A DNA stretch of 64,000 nt from 3-1-20CM-4-69-9 sp963833655 (GCA_963833655.1 CAWHYL010000006.1:124001-188000), one strand, 5' to 3'; shown: positions 32,822 through 42,311, counted from the first letter of the stretch. The notes: generated from the letters alone by a model not told the origin. Program-made: numbers and translations.

Positions 32822-34411
32822 GTGATCGTCCTCGTCCCGATCGCGTTCGCGGCGGGCGTGATCACCGTGTTCACGCCCTGCGTCCTCCCGGTGCTGCCGA
32901 TCGTGCTCGCCGGCGGCACGACGCGCCGCCCGTACGCCATCGCGGCGGGGCTCGTGACTACCTTCACGGCGTTCCTGCTCGCGGGCGCGTGGCTGTGGGG
33001 GCTCCTCGGGGTCGGGAAGCAGCACCAGATCCAGATCGGCGCGATCCTGCTCGGCCTGTTGGCGCTCACGCTGCTCATTCCGCGGCTCGGGGAGTGGGTC
33101 GAGCGGCCGCTCGCGTTCATGACACGCTTCCGCTTCGGCGAGCTCGGCGGGGGCTTCCTGCTCGGGGCCGCGCTCGGCCTCGTCTTCATTCCCTGCGGGG
33201 GGCCCGTCTTGGCCGCGCTGACGTCGAACGTCGCGCGCGACCGCGTCGGCGGCTGGCTCGTGATCGTCGCGCTCGCGTACGCGATCGGCGCCGCGCTGCC
33301 GCTGCTCGCGCTCGCGGCGGGCAGCCGCCGCGTCGCGACGAGCTTCCGCCGGAACGCGCAGGCGGTGCGAGTGACGGGCGGAGTGCTGATGGCCGTCGGC
33401 GCGGTCGTCATCTACAACGGCTGGGCCGAGAGCCTCCAGACGAAGGTGCCGTCGTATGCGCAATGGGTGCAGGATCGAATCGAGGGCAGCGCGACCGCGA
33501 AAACCCAGCTCGCGCAGCTCGACGGGCAGGCGTCGGCGGCGAAGCTCGTCGACGCGCCGGAGTTCCAGGGCCTCGGAGCGTGGATCAACTCTGCGCCGCT
33601 TTCGCTGCGACAGCTGCGCGGGAAAGTGGTGCTCGTCGACTTCTGGACGTACTCCTGCATCAACTGCCTGCGCACGCTCCCGTATCTCGAGAGCTGGGAC
33701 GCGGGCTACCGCAAGGACGGCCTCGTGATCGTCGGTGTGCACTCCCCGGAGTTCCCGTTCGAGCACAGCCTCGACAACGTGCGCGCGGCCGTGAAACGGC
33801 TCGGCATCCACTACCCCGTCGCGCTCGACAACGACTTCGGCACGTGGACGGCGTATCAGAACCAGTACTGGCCGGCCGATTACCTGATCGACCGCACCGG
33901 CCATCTCCGCGACGTGCACTTCGGTGAAGGCGCATACGCGCAAACGGAGCACAAGATCCGCGAGCTGCTCGCGACGCGGCTGCCGCCTGCGCTCGCACAG
34001 CCGGACCGGACGCCGACGGAGCTCCGCACGCCGGAGTCGTACCTCGGCTACGCGCGGATCGGGAACTACGGCGGCTCGCCGCTCCGCACGAACCACGCGG
34101 CGCAATACAGGTTCCCGGCGGCACTGCTCAAGGACTCGTTCGCGTACGCGGGGACGTGGACGGTGGAGAGCGACCGGATCCTGGCCGGTCCCGGCGCGCG
34201 GCTGCGGTTCAATTTCCTCGCACACGACGTGCACCTCGTCTTGACGGGCCGCGGCGACGTGCACGTGAAGCTGAACGGCCGGCCGCTTCGGACGGTGCAC
34301 GTCACGGCCGACAAGCTCTACACCCTCGTGGCGCAGAAGCGCACACAGGAGGGGCAGCTCGAGCTGAGCTTCACGCCCGGGCTCTCGGCGTACGCGTTCA
34401 CCTTCGGCTAG
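32822..34411 (+). CDS. DipZ-like fusion of CcdA membrane domain and thioredoxin/redoxin domain
   Basis: A 529-residue protein. Residues 1-205 are a CcdA/DsbD-type membrane region with paired cysteines in TVFTPCVLPVLPIV and LVFIPCGGPVLAAL. Residues about 255-390 form an extracytoplasmic redoxin domain with the CxxC pair C279/C282 (SCINC), and the rest is a beta-rich domain as in mycobacterial DipZ. It should carry reducing equivalents across the membrane for thiol-disulfide exchange, perhaps cytochrome c maturation. GTG start 15 bases after the helicase stop. Confidence 0.9.
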   Translation: MIVLVPIAFAAGVITVFTPCVLPVLPIVLAGGTTRRPYAIAAGLVTTFTAFLLAGAWLWGLLGVGKQHQIQIGAILLGLLALTLLIPRLGEWVERPLAFMTRFRFGELGGGFLLGAALGLVFIPCGGPVLAALTSNVARDRVGGWLVIVALAYAIGAALPLLALAAGSRRVATSFRRNAQAVRVTGGVLMAVGAVVIYNGWAESLQTKVPSYAQWVQDRIEGSATAKTQLAQLDGQASAAKLVDAPEFQGLGAWINSAPLSLRQLRGKVVLVDFWTYSCINCLRTLPYLESWDAGYRKDGLVIVGVHSPEFPFEHSLDNVRAAVKRLGIHYPVALDNDFGTWTAYQNQYWPADYLIDRTGHLRDVHFGEGAYAQTEHKIRELLATRLPPALAQPDRTPTELRTPESYLGYARIGNYGGSPLRTNHAAQYRFPAALLKDSFAYAGTWTVESDRILAGPGARLRFNFLAHDVHLVLTGRGDVHVKLNGRPLRTVHVTADKLYTLVAQKRTQEGQLELSFTPGLSAYAFTFG

Positions 34412-34428
34412 CGAGCTACAGTCGCCGC

Positions 34429-35085
34429 ATGTCCACCGTCTTGGTCGTGGACGACGACGCGCCCATCCTGCGGATGCTCCGGCGCACTCTTGCGGCCGAG
34501 GGCTACGAGGTCGAGACCGCAGGGGACGGCGGCGCGGCGCTCGCCGCAGTCGAGCGCTCGGTCCCGGACGTCCTCGTCCTCGACGTCGCGATGCCCGGCG
34601 TGGACGGGCTGGCGGTGTGCCGCCGCCTGCGCGGCAAGGGGCTCGCGGTGCCGATCCTGCTTCTCACCGCACGTGACGCAATCGCCGACCGCGTCGCCGG
34701 CCTCGATGCCGGCGCTGACGACTACCTCGTGAAGCCGTTCGCGGCCGAGGAGTTGCTCGCGCGTGTGCGCGCGCTGCACCGGCGCGGCAAGGAGCCGGCG
34801 GAGCTGCTTGCGTACGGCGACGTCGTCCTCGACGTGAGCTCACGACGCGCCCGGCGCGGCGCCCGCGCGCTCGAGCTCAGCGCGCGCGAGGCGGATTTGC
34901 TCGAGCTGATGCTCCGCAATCCGGAGCAAGTCGTCACGCGGGAGCTCGCGCTCGCCCGGGTCTGGGCGGGCGGCTCGGCGACTTCGAACGCGGTCGACCG
35001 CTACGTCTCGTATCTCCGCCGCAAGCTCGGAGATCCACCGTTGATTCAGACGGTGCGCGGCGTCGGCTTCGTCCTGGGACGATGA
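34429..35085 (+). CDS. OmpR/MprA-type response regulator
   Basis: A 218-residue regulator. The receiver domain has VDDDAP and phospho-acceptor D52 (LVLDVAMPGVDG), with K in LVKPF. The C-terminal winged helix (ELSAREADLLELMLRNPEQV, SNAVDRYVSYLRRKLG, VRGVGFVLG) is of OmpR/PhoB type. It is coupled by ATGA overlap to the kinase gene. Such proteins bind 11-bp direct repeats; matching repeats occur at 36392-36413 and 6108-6140. Confidence 0.93.
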   Translation: MSTVLVVDDDAPILRMLRRTLAAEGYEVETAGDGGAALAAVERSVPDVLVLDVAMPGVDGLAVCRRLRGKGLAVPILLLTARDAIADRVAGLDAGADDYLVKPFAAEELLARVRALHRRGKEPAELLAYGDVVLDVSSRRARRGARALELSAREADLLELMLRNPEQVVTRELALARVWAGGSATSNAVDRYVSYLRRKLGDPPLIQTVRGVGFVLGR

Positions 35086-36437
35086 CGCTCCGCCTGCGCT
35101 CCGTCGTCGCGGCCGCGGTCGGGATCCTCGTCGCGCTCGTGGTCGTCGGGGCTCTCGTGAGCGTCCTCGTCTCACGTCACCTTCACAGCTCCCTCGACCA
35201 CACGTTACGACAGCGCGCCGTCGAGATCGCCCAGCTCAACGCATCGGCGCCGGCGCTGCTGACGACTCCCGGCGCTCTCGACTCGCCGATCGGCGGGACG
35301 CAGCTGCTCGTCGAGGTCGTGGACAAAAACGGGACGATCGTCGCTCGCTCGCTCTCGCTCGGCGGGCGCGTCCTGCACGCGGGCCCGAACGTACAGGCTG
35401 CGATCGCCGACGCGCGCTCCGGGTACTCGACCGCGAGGGTAGGGACGGAGCAGCTGCGCCTCTACACCGCTCCACTTGCAGAGCTGGGCGGGCCGGCGCG
35501 GGGCGGCGCGGTCGTCGTCGCCGCATCGACGCACGATCTCGAGGAGACGCTTGCAAGCCTGCATCTGTTCGTTCTCGCGACTGGCCTCGTCGCTGCCGTC
35601 CTCGGCGCCGGAGCGGTCGCGCTCCTGATGGGACGTGCGCTCGCACCGTTGCGCCGGCTCGCAGGCGGAGCGGCGGAGATCGAGCGCACGGGAGACGCGC
35701 GGCGCCGCCTTCCGCAGCCGGCGTCCGACGACGAGGTCGGGCAGCTCGCGGGCACTCTCAACGCGATGCTCGCGAGCCTCGAGCGAGCGCGCGAGCGCGA
35801 GGGCCGCTTTCTCGCCGACGCGTCGCACGAGCTGCGGACACCGCTGACCGCCCTCCGCGGCAACGTCGCCTTCGTCGCCCGTCACGGTGCAACGCCGGAA
35901 GTGATCGAGGAACTCGAGCGAGACGCCGACCGGCTTGCGCAGCTCGCCGACGACCTGCTCGTCCTCTCGCGGGAGGAGTCGGGCAACGAGCCTCCGGACG
36001 AGATCGTCGACGTCACCGCGCTCGTCGCGGAGCTCGCGGCCCACGGCGGCGTCGACGCAGTGATCGAGGACCGGGTCAGCGTCCGGGGCGACCGTGCCGC
36101 GCTCGAGCGCGCGGTCGAGAATCTCGTGCAGAACGCGCGCAAGTACGGGCCGCCGGAGGGGCGGATCACGGTGACCGCCGCGGGAACCGACGGCCACGCG
36201 CTGGTGACGGTGAGCGATGAGGGCCCGGGGCTCCAGCCCTACGAGGCGGAGCACGCGTTCCGCCGCTTCTGGCGCGGGCGCAGCACCGGCAACGGCTCCG
36301 GTCTCGGGCTGCCGATCGTCCGTGCGATCGCCGAACGCCACGGCGGGCGCGCCTATGCCGAAGGAGCGAGCTTCACGATCGAGCTGCCGCGTCTCAGAGA
36401 TCTCTCAGAGTCCGCCGGTACAACGAAGAGCGGATGA
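35082..36437 (+). CDS. Membrane sensor histidine kinase (MprB-like)
   Basis: A 451-residue kinase: transmembrane helix at about 8-31, an extracytoplasmic sensor of about 130 residues, a second helix at about 163-185, HAMP, then the HisKA box with H249 in ADASHELRTPLTALRGN and an ATPase domain (NLVQNARKYG, SDEGPGLQPYEAEHAFRRF, GSGLGLPIVRAIAERHGG). It should phosphorylate the response regulator encoded just upstream. Two 11-bp regulator-type repeats lie in its last codons, ahead of the next gene. Confidence 0.93.
   Translation: MTLRLRSVVAAAVGILVALVVVGALVSVLVSRHLHSSLDHTLRQRAVEIAQLNASAPALLTTPGALDSPIGGTQLLVEVVDKNGTIVARSLSLGGRVLHAGPNVQAAIADARSGYSTARVGTEQLRLYTAPLAELGGPARGGAVVVAASTHDLEETLASLHLFVLATGLVAAVLGAGAVALLMGRALAPLRRLAGGAAEIERTGDARRRLPQPASDDEVGQLAGTLNAMLASLERAREREGRFLADASHELRTPLTALRGNVAFVARHGATPEVIEELERDADRLAQLADDLLVLSREESGNEPPDEIVDVTALVAELAAHGGVDAVIEDRVSVRGDRAALERAVENLVQNARKYGPPEGRITVTAAGTDGHALVTVSDEGPGLQPYEAEHAFRRFWRGRSTGNGSGLGLPIVRAIAERHGGRAYAEGASFTIELPRLRDLSESAGTTKSG
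36392..36413 (+). promoter_or_regulatory. Two tandem 11-bp repeats, candidate response-regulator site
   Basis: TCTCAGAGATC and TCTCAGAGTCC are adjacent with an 11-base period, within the 3' end of the kinase gene. A TACAAC -10-like hexamer follows at 36418-36423 and the LolA-like gene starts at 36434. This is the geometry of an OmpR-type activator site replacing the -35. The units share TCTYAG with the three repeats at 6108-6140. Confidence 0.6.
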
Positions 36438-37561
36438 GATACCTCCGCACACTCTCGACCCGCTCGCTCGTCGTTGTCGTCGTTTCCTTTGTCGCCCTCG
36501 CCGTCGGCGGTGCCGCGATTGCGGTCGCGGCGAGCCGGGGCGCAGGCCCGACGCCGCCCCGCAAGCCGCTCGCGCAGGCGCTTCACGACTCGCTCGCGGC
36601 GCCCGAAGTCCCGGGCCTGACCGCCCGCATCCGCTTCACGAACCACCTCTTCCCGAGCGGCTCGCTCCTCGGCGCCAACCTGTCCGCGCTCCTCTCCGGA
36701 GCCGGCGGCCGGCTCTGGCTGACGAACGACGGCCGCGGACGGCTTGAGCTGCAGTCCGACGCCGGCGACGCGCAGATCATGTGGAGCGACGGCGAAGTGA
36801 CGGTCTACGACGCGTCCGCGAACACGGTCTACAAGCTCAAGCTTCCGTCGTCCGCGTCGTCTACGGACAAGGGGCAGGCGCCGTCCGTCTCGGCGCTCAA
36901 CGACTTCCTGACGAAGCTCGCCGCGCAGGCCGACGTCTCGGCGGCACGGCCGACGGACGTCGCCGGCCGACCGGCATACAGCGTCAAGATCTCGCCGAAG
37001 CACGACGGCGGGCTGCTCGGATACGCGGAGCTCGCATGGGACGCAGATCACGCGGTCCCGCTGCGCCTCGGCGTCTATGCACAAGGAAGCTCGACCCCCG
37101 TGCTGCAGCTCGCGGCGACGAACGTCTCGTACGGCCCGGTCTCGTCCGGCGATGTCACGATCACGCCGCCTGCGGGCGTGAAGACGATCGACCTCAGCGC
37201 ACCGTCCGCCGGCAAGTCGCAGGCTCCGGCGACGAAGCCGGACTTCAACGTCGTCGCCCCGGACACGCTCGTCGGGCTGCCGCGCAAGGACATGCGCGCG
37301 GTCGGCGACGGCGGCGAGCTCGTCGTGTACGGCCAAGGTCTCGGCGCGATCGCCGTCCTCGAGCACAAGGCGCAGAGCGGAGCGCAGGGCAACAGCGTTC
37401 TCTCCGCGCTGCCGACCGTTGCGCTCGACGGGTTGACGGGGCACGAGCTCGCGACACAGCTCGGCACGGCGATTCAGTGGACGCGCAACGGGATCTCGTT
37501 CGTACTCGTCGGGTCGCTGCCGCCCGCGGCGGCGGAGTCTGCCGCGCGCGCACTCGAGTGA
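36434..37561 (+). CDS. Secreted or membrane-anchored LolA/RseB-like protein
   Basis: The 375-residue protein has an N-terminal hydrophobic anchor or signal (SLVVVVVSFVALAVGGAAIAVA) and a beta-rich body with RLWLTNDGRGRLELQSDAGD, MWSDGEVTVYDASANTVYKL and a second domain, the pattern of LolA/RseB-type lipoprotein- or signal-binding folds. In actinobacteria such proteins act outside the membrane. Coupled to the kinase by ATGA overlap and to the ABC ATPase by GTGA overlap, it may present a cell-envelope signal or substrate to the ABC transporter. Confidence 0.75.
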   Translation: MRYLRTLSTRSLVVVVVSFVALAVGGAAIAVAASRGAGPTPPRKPLAQALHDSLAAPEVPGLTARIRFTNHLFPSGSLLGANLSALLSGAGGRLWLTNDGRGRLELQSDAGDAQIMWSDGEVTVYDASANTVYKLKLPSSASSTDKGQAPSVSALNDFLTKLAAQADVSAARPTDVAGRPAYSVKISPKHDGGLLGYAELAWDADHAVPLRLGVYAQGSSTPVLQLAATNVSYGPVSSGDVTITPPAGVKTIDLSAPSAGKSQAPATKPDFNVVAPDTLVGLPRKDMRAVGDGGELVVYGQGLGAIAVLEHKAQSGAQGNSVLSALPTVALDGLTGHELATQLGTAIQWTRNGISFVLVGSLPPAAAESAARALE

Positions 37562-38499
37562 GCGACGCACCGCCGGTCTCGACCCGCGGGCTGGTCAAGC
37601 GCTACGGGGAGATCGTCGCCGTCGACCACGTCGACCTCACGGTCGAACGCGGCGATGTCTTCGGGTACCTCGGACCGAACGGTGCCGGCAAGACGACGTC
37701 ACTGCGGATGCTGCTCGGCCTGATTCGACCGACCGCCGGCGATGCGCGCCTGTTCGGGCGCGATCCGCTCGTCGACGGCGCAAAGGCACTGCAAGGCGTC
37801 GCGGGATTCGTCGAGGGCCCACGCTTCTATCCCTACCTGTCGGGCCGCAAGAACCTCGAGCTTCTCGCCGACTACGACGGCGACGGCGCGCGCTCGCGGA
37901 TCGACGAGGTGCTCGAAGTGGTCGAGCTCCGAGACCGTGCCAAGGATCGCGTCGGCGGCTACTCGCATGGGATGCGGCAGCGGCTCGGGATCGCGAGCGC
38001 CCTCCTGCGCCGACCGCAGCTGCTCCTGCTCGACGAGCCGACGACCGGGCTCGACCCGGCGGGAATGCGAGACATGCGCGACCTGGTGCGCCGGCTCGCG
38101 GGCGAGGGGATCACGATCCTGCTTTCAAGTCACCTCCTGAACGAGGTGGAGGAGCTCTGTAACCGCGTCGCGATCGTCCGCAAGGGCCGCATCGTCTACG
38201 AGGGCGGGCTCGGCGAGCTGCTCGCAACTGCGACAACCGGTTACCGGCTGCGGACGACGGAGCCGGCCCGTGCGCGAACGCTCCTGCTTGCGCAACCGGG
38301 CGTCGAGGGTGTCGCGCTGAGCGACGGCGAGCTGCGCTTCTCCGCCGACGAGGAGACAGTGGCGCGCGCCGCGATCGCGCTGGGACAGTCGCGCATCGGA
38401 ATCACGGCGCTCGTCCCGGAGACGGCGAGCCTCGAGGAGCTCTTCCTCGGCCTGACCGGCGGCGAGTCGTCGGACCATGACCGCGAGGCGGTGGCATGA
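37558..38499 (+). CDS. ABC transporter ATP-binding protein
   Basis: A 313-residue ATPase: Walker A GPNGAGKTTS, signature SHGMRQRLGIASALLRRP (a variant of LSGGQ), Walker B LLLLDEPTTGLDP and the switch H in LLSSHLLNEVEEL. The C-terminal 80 residues are typical of the DrrA/NatA-like ABC-2 exporters. GTG start overlaps the upstream stop and it pairs with the following permease. Confidence 0.93.
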   Translation: MSDAPPVSTRGLVKRYGEIVAVDHVDLTVERGDVFGYLGPNGAGKTTSLRMLLGLIRPTAGDARLFGRDPLVDGAKALQGVAGFVEGPRFYPYLSGRKNLELLADYDGDGARSRIDEVLEVVELRDRAKDRVGGYSHGMRQRLGIASALLRRPQLLLLDEPTTGLDPAGMRDMRDLVRRLAGEGITILLSSHLLNEVEELCNRVAIVRKGRIVYEGGLGELLATATTGYRLRTTEPARARTLLLAQPGVEGVALSDGELRFSADEETVARAAIALGQSRIGITALVPETASLEELFLGLTGGESSDHDREAVA

Positions 38500-39302
38500 C
38501 CGCCGTCTACCGCTGGGAGATCGTGAAGCTCCTCGCGCAGAAGCGGACCTACCTCGGCCTCGGCGCCGCGATGGCCGTGCCGCTGATCTTCGTGATCGTG
38601 CTGAACCTTCAGTCGGGCGGGCCGAACGACGTGCCGCTCGGGCGCTACATCCGCGACACCGGGCTCGCGACGCCGTTCGTCGTCCTCTTCTTCATGTCGA
38701 TCTGGGGCTTCCCGCTGATCACGGCGCTCGTCGCGGGCGACATCGTCGCGTCGGAGTCGCAGAACGGCACGCTGAAGACGATCCTCACCCGTTCGCGAGA
38801 CCGCGGGCAGGTCTTCGCCGGGAAGCTGATGGCTACGGCGACGTACGTGCTGGTGATCGTCTTCGCGATGGGGATCGTCGGCGCGGTTGCGGGCAGCATC
38901 TCGTGGGGCTTCCATCCACTGACGTCGCTGTCGGGCAGCCGAGTGTCGGCGGGGCACGGCACCGCGTTGCTCGCGGCGAGCCTCGCGCTCTACGTGCTGC
39001 CCCTGGCCGGCATAGCGGCGTTCGCGCTCTTCCTCTCGTGCGTGACCCGGAACAGCGCGGCAGCCGTCGTCGGTGCGCTGATGTGGGCGCTGCTGATGCA
39101 GCTGCTCGGGGTGCTGCCGGGGACGGAGGCGATCCGGCCGTATCTCCTCGGGACGCAGTTCGAAGCGTGGCACGGCTTCCTCCGCATCCCTGCCGACTGG
39201 GCGCCGGTCTTCCGCGCGCTCTGGGTCTGCGCTCTCTACATCGCCGTGCCGCTCGTCGCGGCCTACCTGGTCTTTCTGCGCCGCGACGTCGCGGGCGACT
39301 AG
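38496..39302 (+). CDS. ABC-2 type permease
   Basis: A 268-residue membrane protein with six hydrophobic segments and VAGDIVASESQNGTLKTILT, the loop typical of ABC-2 permeases (NatB-like). With the preceding ATPase it forms an exporter, controlled by the upstream two-component system and probably linked to envelope stress or an antimicrobial. ATGA overlap with the ATPase; stop overlaps that of the converging PAC2 gene. Confidence 0.9.
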   Translation: MTAVYRWEIVKLLAQKRTYLGLGAAMAVPLIFVIVLNLQSGGPNDVPLGRYIRDTGLATPFVVLFFMSIWGFPLITALVAGDIVASESQNGTLKTILTRSRDRGQVFAGKLMATATYVLVIVFAMGIVGAVAGSISWGFHPLTSLSGSRVSAGHGTALLAASLALYVLPLAGIAAFALFLSCVTRNSAAAVVGALMWALLMQLLGVLPGTEAIRPYLLGTQFEAWHGFLRIPADWAPVFRALWVCALYIAVPLVAAYLVFLRRDVAGD

Positions 39303-40207
39303 GGCTGTTCCGACGGCCCGGGCGGCCCCGACGACTCGGGCCCGCCGTTGCCGCGCTCACGGTCGCGCAAGAACCGCGTCAGCTCCGCGGCGAGCGATTC
39401 GCCGGACGGGATCTCCTCGTCGTCCTCGAGGATCTCTGCGCGCTCCTCGAGCTCGGCGACGTAAGCGGCCGTCTCCTCGTCCGACGCGACGGCCTCGCTC
39501 ACCTGCTCGCTGTACCGCTCTGCCGCCTCGTCGAGCTCCCCTGTGTCGACCGTCGTGTCGAGGATGTCGCCGAGCCGCTGACAGAGCGCGAGCGCGGCGC
39601 GCGGGCTCGGGGCGAGCGACACGTAGTGCGGAACCGCAGCCCAGAGGGACACGGACTGGATGTGCGCGGCGTTGCACGCGTCGTGCAGCACGCCGACGAT
39701 CCCGGTGGGCCCCTCGTAACGCGAGCGCTGTAGGCCGAGACGCTCGATCAGCTCCGTGTCGCTCGCGCCGCCGGTGACCGGAGACGGCCGCGTGTGCGGG
39801 ACGTCCGCGAGGAGCGAGCCGAGCGTGATCATCATCTCGACGCCGAGCTCGCGGGCGAGATCGACGATCAGCGTCGAGAACGTGCGCCAGCGCAGGTTGG
39901 GCTCGATCCCGAGCAGCAGCACGGCATCGCGCTCGAGGCCTGGAATCGGCGCGTGGTAGAAGGCGTTCTCCGGCCAGTCGATCCGCCGTGTCCGTCCGTC
40001 GACGAGCGACACGTGCGGCCGCGTGGCCTGGAAGTCGAAGAACCCCTCCGGCTCGATCTCGGCGAAGCGCTCCGCTTCCCACGTCTTCGCCAGGTAGCCG
40101 CCCGCGAGCGACGCGCCCTGGCCGCCGTCGTTCCAGCCGCGAAATGCGGAGATCAGGATGGGCGCACGGAGCGCCGGCCTGGCGACGATGCGAAGTTCGT
40201 CAGCGAT
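39299..40207 (-). CDS. PAC2-family protein (proteasome assembly chaperone-like), non-canonical start
   Basis: The frame encodes a PAC2-family protein of about 302 residues. The part downstream of the GTG at 40012 (SLVDGRTRRIDWPENAFYHA onward) lacks the conserved N-terminal segment, but the same frame continues upstream through APILISAFRGWNDGGQGASL back to a stop. No ATG, GTG or TTG lies in that extension; ATC at 40205-40207, followed by ADELRIV, is where an ATG would be expected. So either a rare ATC start is used or a base has changed. PAC2 proteins in actinobacteria are of unclear function; they neighbour proteasome genes in some species but not here. Confidence 0.8.
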   Translation of the reverse strand: MADELRIVARPALRAPILISAFRGWNDGGQGASLAGGYLAKTWEAERFAEIEPEGFFDFQATRPHVSLVDGRTRRIDWPENAFYHAPIPGLERDAVLLLGIEPNLRWRTFSTLIVDLARELGVEMMITLGSLLADVPHTRPSPVTGGASDTELIERLGLQRSRYEGPTGIVGVLHDACNAAHIQSVSLWAAVPHYVSLAPSPRAALALCQRLGDILDTTVDTGELDEAAERYSEQVSEAVASDEETAAYVAELEERAEILEDDEEIPSGESLAAELTRFLRDRERGNGGPESSGPPGPSEQP

Positions 40208-40238
40208 CGGCCAAGTCTACGTAGTGGAGGGCCGAGCC

Positions 40239-42311
40239 CTACTCCGATCTGAGGTGGGTGCGGCACGGAATCTCGGCCGTGAGCTCCGTGCCTTCGCCGA
40301 CCGGGCTCTCGACGTGCAGGCGGCCGCCGAGCGCTTCGACGCGATCGGCGAGCCCGACGAGTCCGGAGCCCGGGCGGGGCTCGGCGCCCCCGATTCCGTC
40401 GTCGCGCACGACCACCCTCGCAAACCCGTTCGAGCGCTCGACGGCAACAGTCGCGCGCGTCGCCTGCGCATACTTCGCGACGTTCGTGACCGCCTCTGCG
40501 ACGAGGTAGTAGATCGCTGCCTCGACGGAGTCGGGCAGCCGGTCTTCGGGCAGCCGCGTGAGCTCGACCGGCATCGGCGCACGGTCGGCGAGTGCCCTGA
40601 TCGCCGCCTCGAGCCCCCGGTCGGTGAGGACGGCCGGATGAATCCCGCGGGCGAGCTCGCGAAGCTCCTCGAGCGCCTGGTTCAGCTCGGCGCCCGCTTC
40701 GGTGAGAAGCGCGTCCGCGGCTTCGGGATCCTTCCGTAGGCTCGTCCGGATCAAGCGGAGCTTGAGCGCCAGGGAGACGAGCCGTTGCTGCGCGCCGTCG
40801 TGCAGGTTTCGCTCGAGACGCCGCCGCTCGGTGTCTCCTGCCTCCACGATCCGAATGCGTGAGGACGCCAGTTTCGTGTACGCATCGGCGTTCGCGACCG
40901 CCTGCGCGACGAGCTCCGCGAAGTCGGCAAGACGGCGCTCGGATCCCGGCGGCAGCGGCTCGTGGCGTCGTGTCACGGCGACGAGGGCGCCCCAGAGCTT
41001 GCCGCCGACCCTGATCGGCGCGGCGGTCGCCGACTTGTAGCCGGAGCCGGCGAACCGCTCCGCGAGCTCGGGGACGAGGTTCTCGTAGTCGTCGACGCGC
41101 TCGGGCTGTCCGGTCTGTCGGACCTTCGCGAGAACCCCCGTCTCCTCCACCGGCACGCACGAGCCGATGGGAAACGCGAGCCGGCCGGTGTCACTCCAGC
41201 CGCCGACGAACGTGACCGTTCCGTCGTCGTCGAAGCGGCCCAGGCTCGCTCCGGACGCCCCCAGCGTCCGTGCGGCCTCCATCGTCACCTGGTCGAAGAC
41301 GCGGTCCGACGCGGCCTCGGCCGCGACGAGCGTCGCGATCCGCCGCAGGGCTGCTTGCTCGGCGGTGAGCGCTTCCTGTGCGCGCTCACTCGTGGCTCGT
41401 TCTGCGGTGACGGCCGCGAGGATGAGGGACGTCAGCGCAGCAACCGCGACGAACAGCTGGCTTGCGAGCACGCTGTGTGTGATCGACGACCGGAGGAACG
41501 GTCCGGAGCCGTGCGCCGTGTTCCAGACCGTCAAGCACGATGTGAGCGCAAGCGCGGTCGCGGCACCGAACGGGCCGAAACGAAGCGCAGCCCAGATCAA
41601 GACCGGAAAGACGATGTATGGAACGTCGCGCTGCGAGGGCACCTCGATCAGGACGATCAGCACGGTGAGGAGGACCACCGCCTCGACCAGTTGAGCCCGC
41701 GGCATCCGCCATGTCCTGCGCGCGGCCCAAACGAGGATCAGCGGCGCGAAGACGAGCGCGCCCGCGAAATCGCCCAGCCACCAGGTGCGAAAGACGCTCC
41801 CGAACTCGTCGCCGCTGATGACGTCGCCCAGCTCGAGCGAGACGACGCCGAAGACGGCGCTGATCAGGGTTCCGAGGCCCGCGCACGCGACGAGAGCCAG
41901 GACGTCCCAGACCCGCTCGAGCGCGATTCGCTTGTGCGTCAACCGGCGGAACAGCACCGCGGCGACCACGACCTCGAGCGTGTTCCCGACCGTCTGGCCC
42001 AGGATCGTGCCCCACGGCGTGGAGAAGTCGGCGAGCAGCAGGTCGCCGATGACGATGCCGGGCCAGATGCCGGGCCCGAGAATCACGAGCGCGGCGATCC
42101 CGAGGCCGACGGGGGGCCACAGCGCTGTGACCGTTCCCTGCAGGTATGCCAGGTGGAGCCCGGCACGCCCGGCTCCGTAATACAGCCCCGCGACGGCGCC
42201 GACGGTGAGGCAGTACAGCGCGACGCGTCCGGAGCCTGTTTGCTTCCAGGCGTCGAGGCGCTCGACGGCCGAGCGCTCGTCGGGTGCGGCAGGTGCGAGT
42301 GTCCGGCTCAG
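40239..42311 (-). CDS. Orphan sensor kinase: MASE1 - GAF - HisKA_3 - HATPase (NarX/DesK-type)
   Basis: Roughly 690 residues. A MASE1-type eight-helix membrane domain (GTVTALWPPVGLGIAALVIL, WWLGDFAGALVFAPLILVW) is followed by a GAF domain, a dimerisation box with the phospho-His in LERNLHDGAQQRLVSLALKL, and an ATPase domain (EAVTNVAKYAQATRA, GSGLVGLADRVEALGGRL). No response regulator is adjacent. The start is unclear: the frame has no ATG, GTG or TTG between the ctaA stop and the membrane region; CTG at 42311 is a placeholder. Expressed from the selD-nadM-apgM-ctaA operon. Confidence 0.82.
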   Translation of the reverse strand: MSRTLAPAAPDERSAVERLDAWKQTGSGRVALYCLTVGAVAGLYYGAGRAGLHLAYLQGTVTALWPPVGLGIAALVILGPGIWPGIVIGDLLLADFSTPWGTILGQTVGNTLEVVVAAVLFRRLTHKRIALERVWDVLALVACAGLGTLISAVFGVVSLELGDVISGDEFGSVFRTWWLGDFAGALVFAPLILVWAARRTWRMPRAQLVEAVVLLTVLIVLIEVPSQRDVPYIVFPVLIWAALRFGPFGAATALALTSCLTVWNTAHGSGPFLRSSITHSVLASQLFVAVAALTSLILAAVTAERATSERAQEALTAEQAALRRIATLVAAEAASDRVFDQVTMEAARTLGASGASLGRFDDDGTVTFVGGWSDTGRLAFPIGSCVPVEETGVLAKVRQTGQPERVDDYENLVPELAERFAGSGYKSATAAPIRVGGKLWGALVAVTRRHEPLPPGSERRLADFAELVAQAVANADAYTKLASSRIRIVEAGDTERRRLERNLHDGAQQRLVSLALKLRLIRTSLRKDPEAADALLTEAGAELNQALEELRELARGIHPAVLTDRGLEAAIRALADRAPMPVELTRLPEDRLPDSVEAAIYYLVAEAVTNVAKYAQATRATVAVERSNGFARVVVRDDGIGGAEPRPGSGLVGLADRVEALGGRLHVESPVGEGTELTAEIPCRTHLRSE

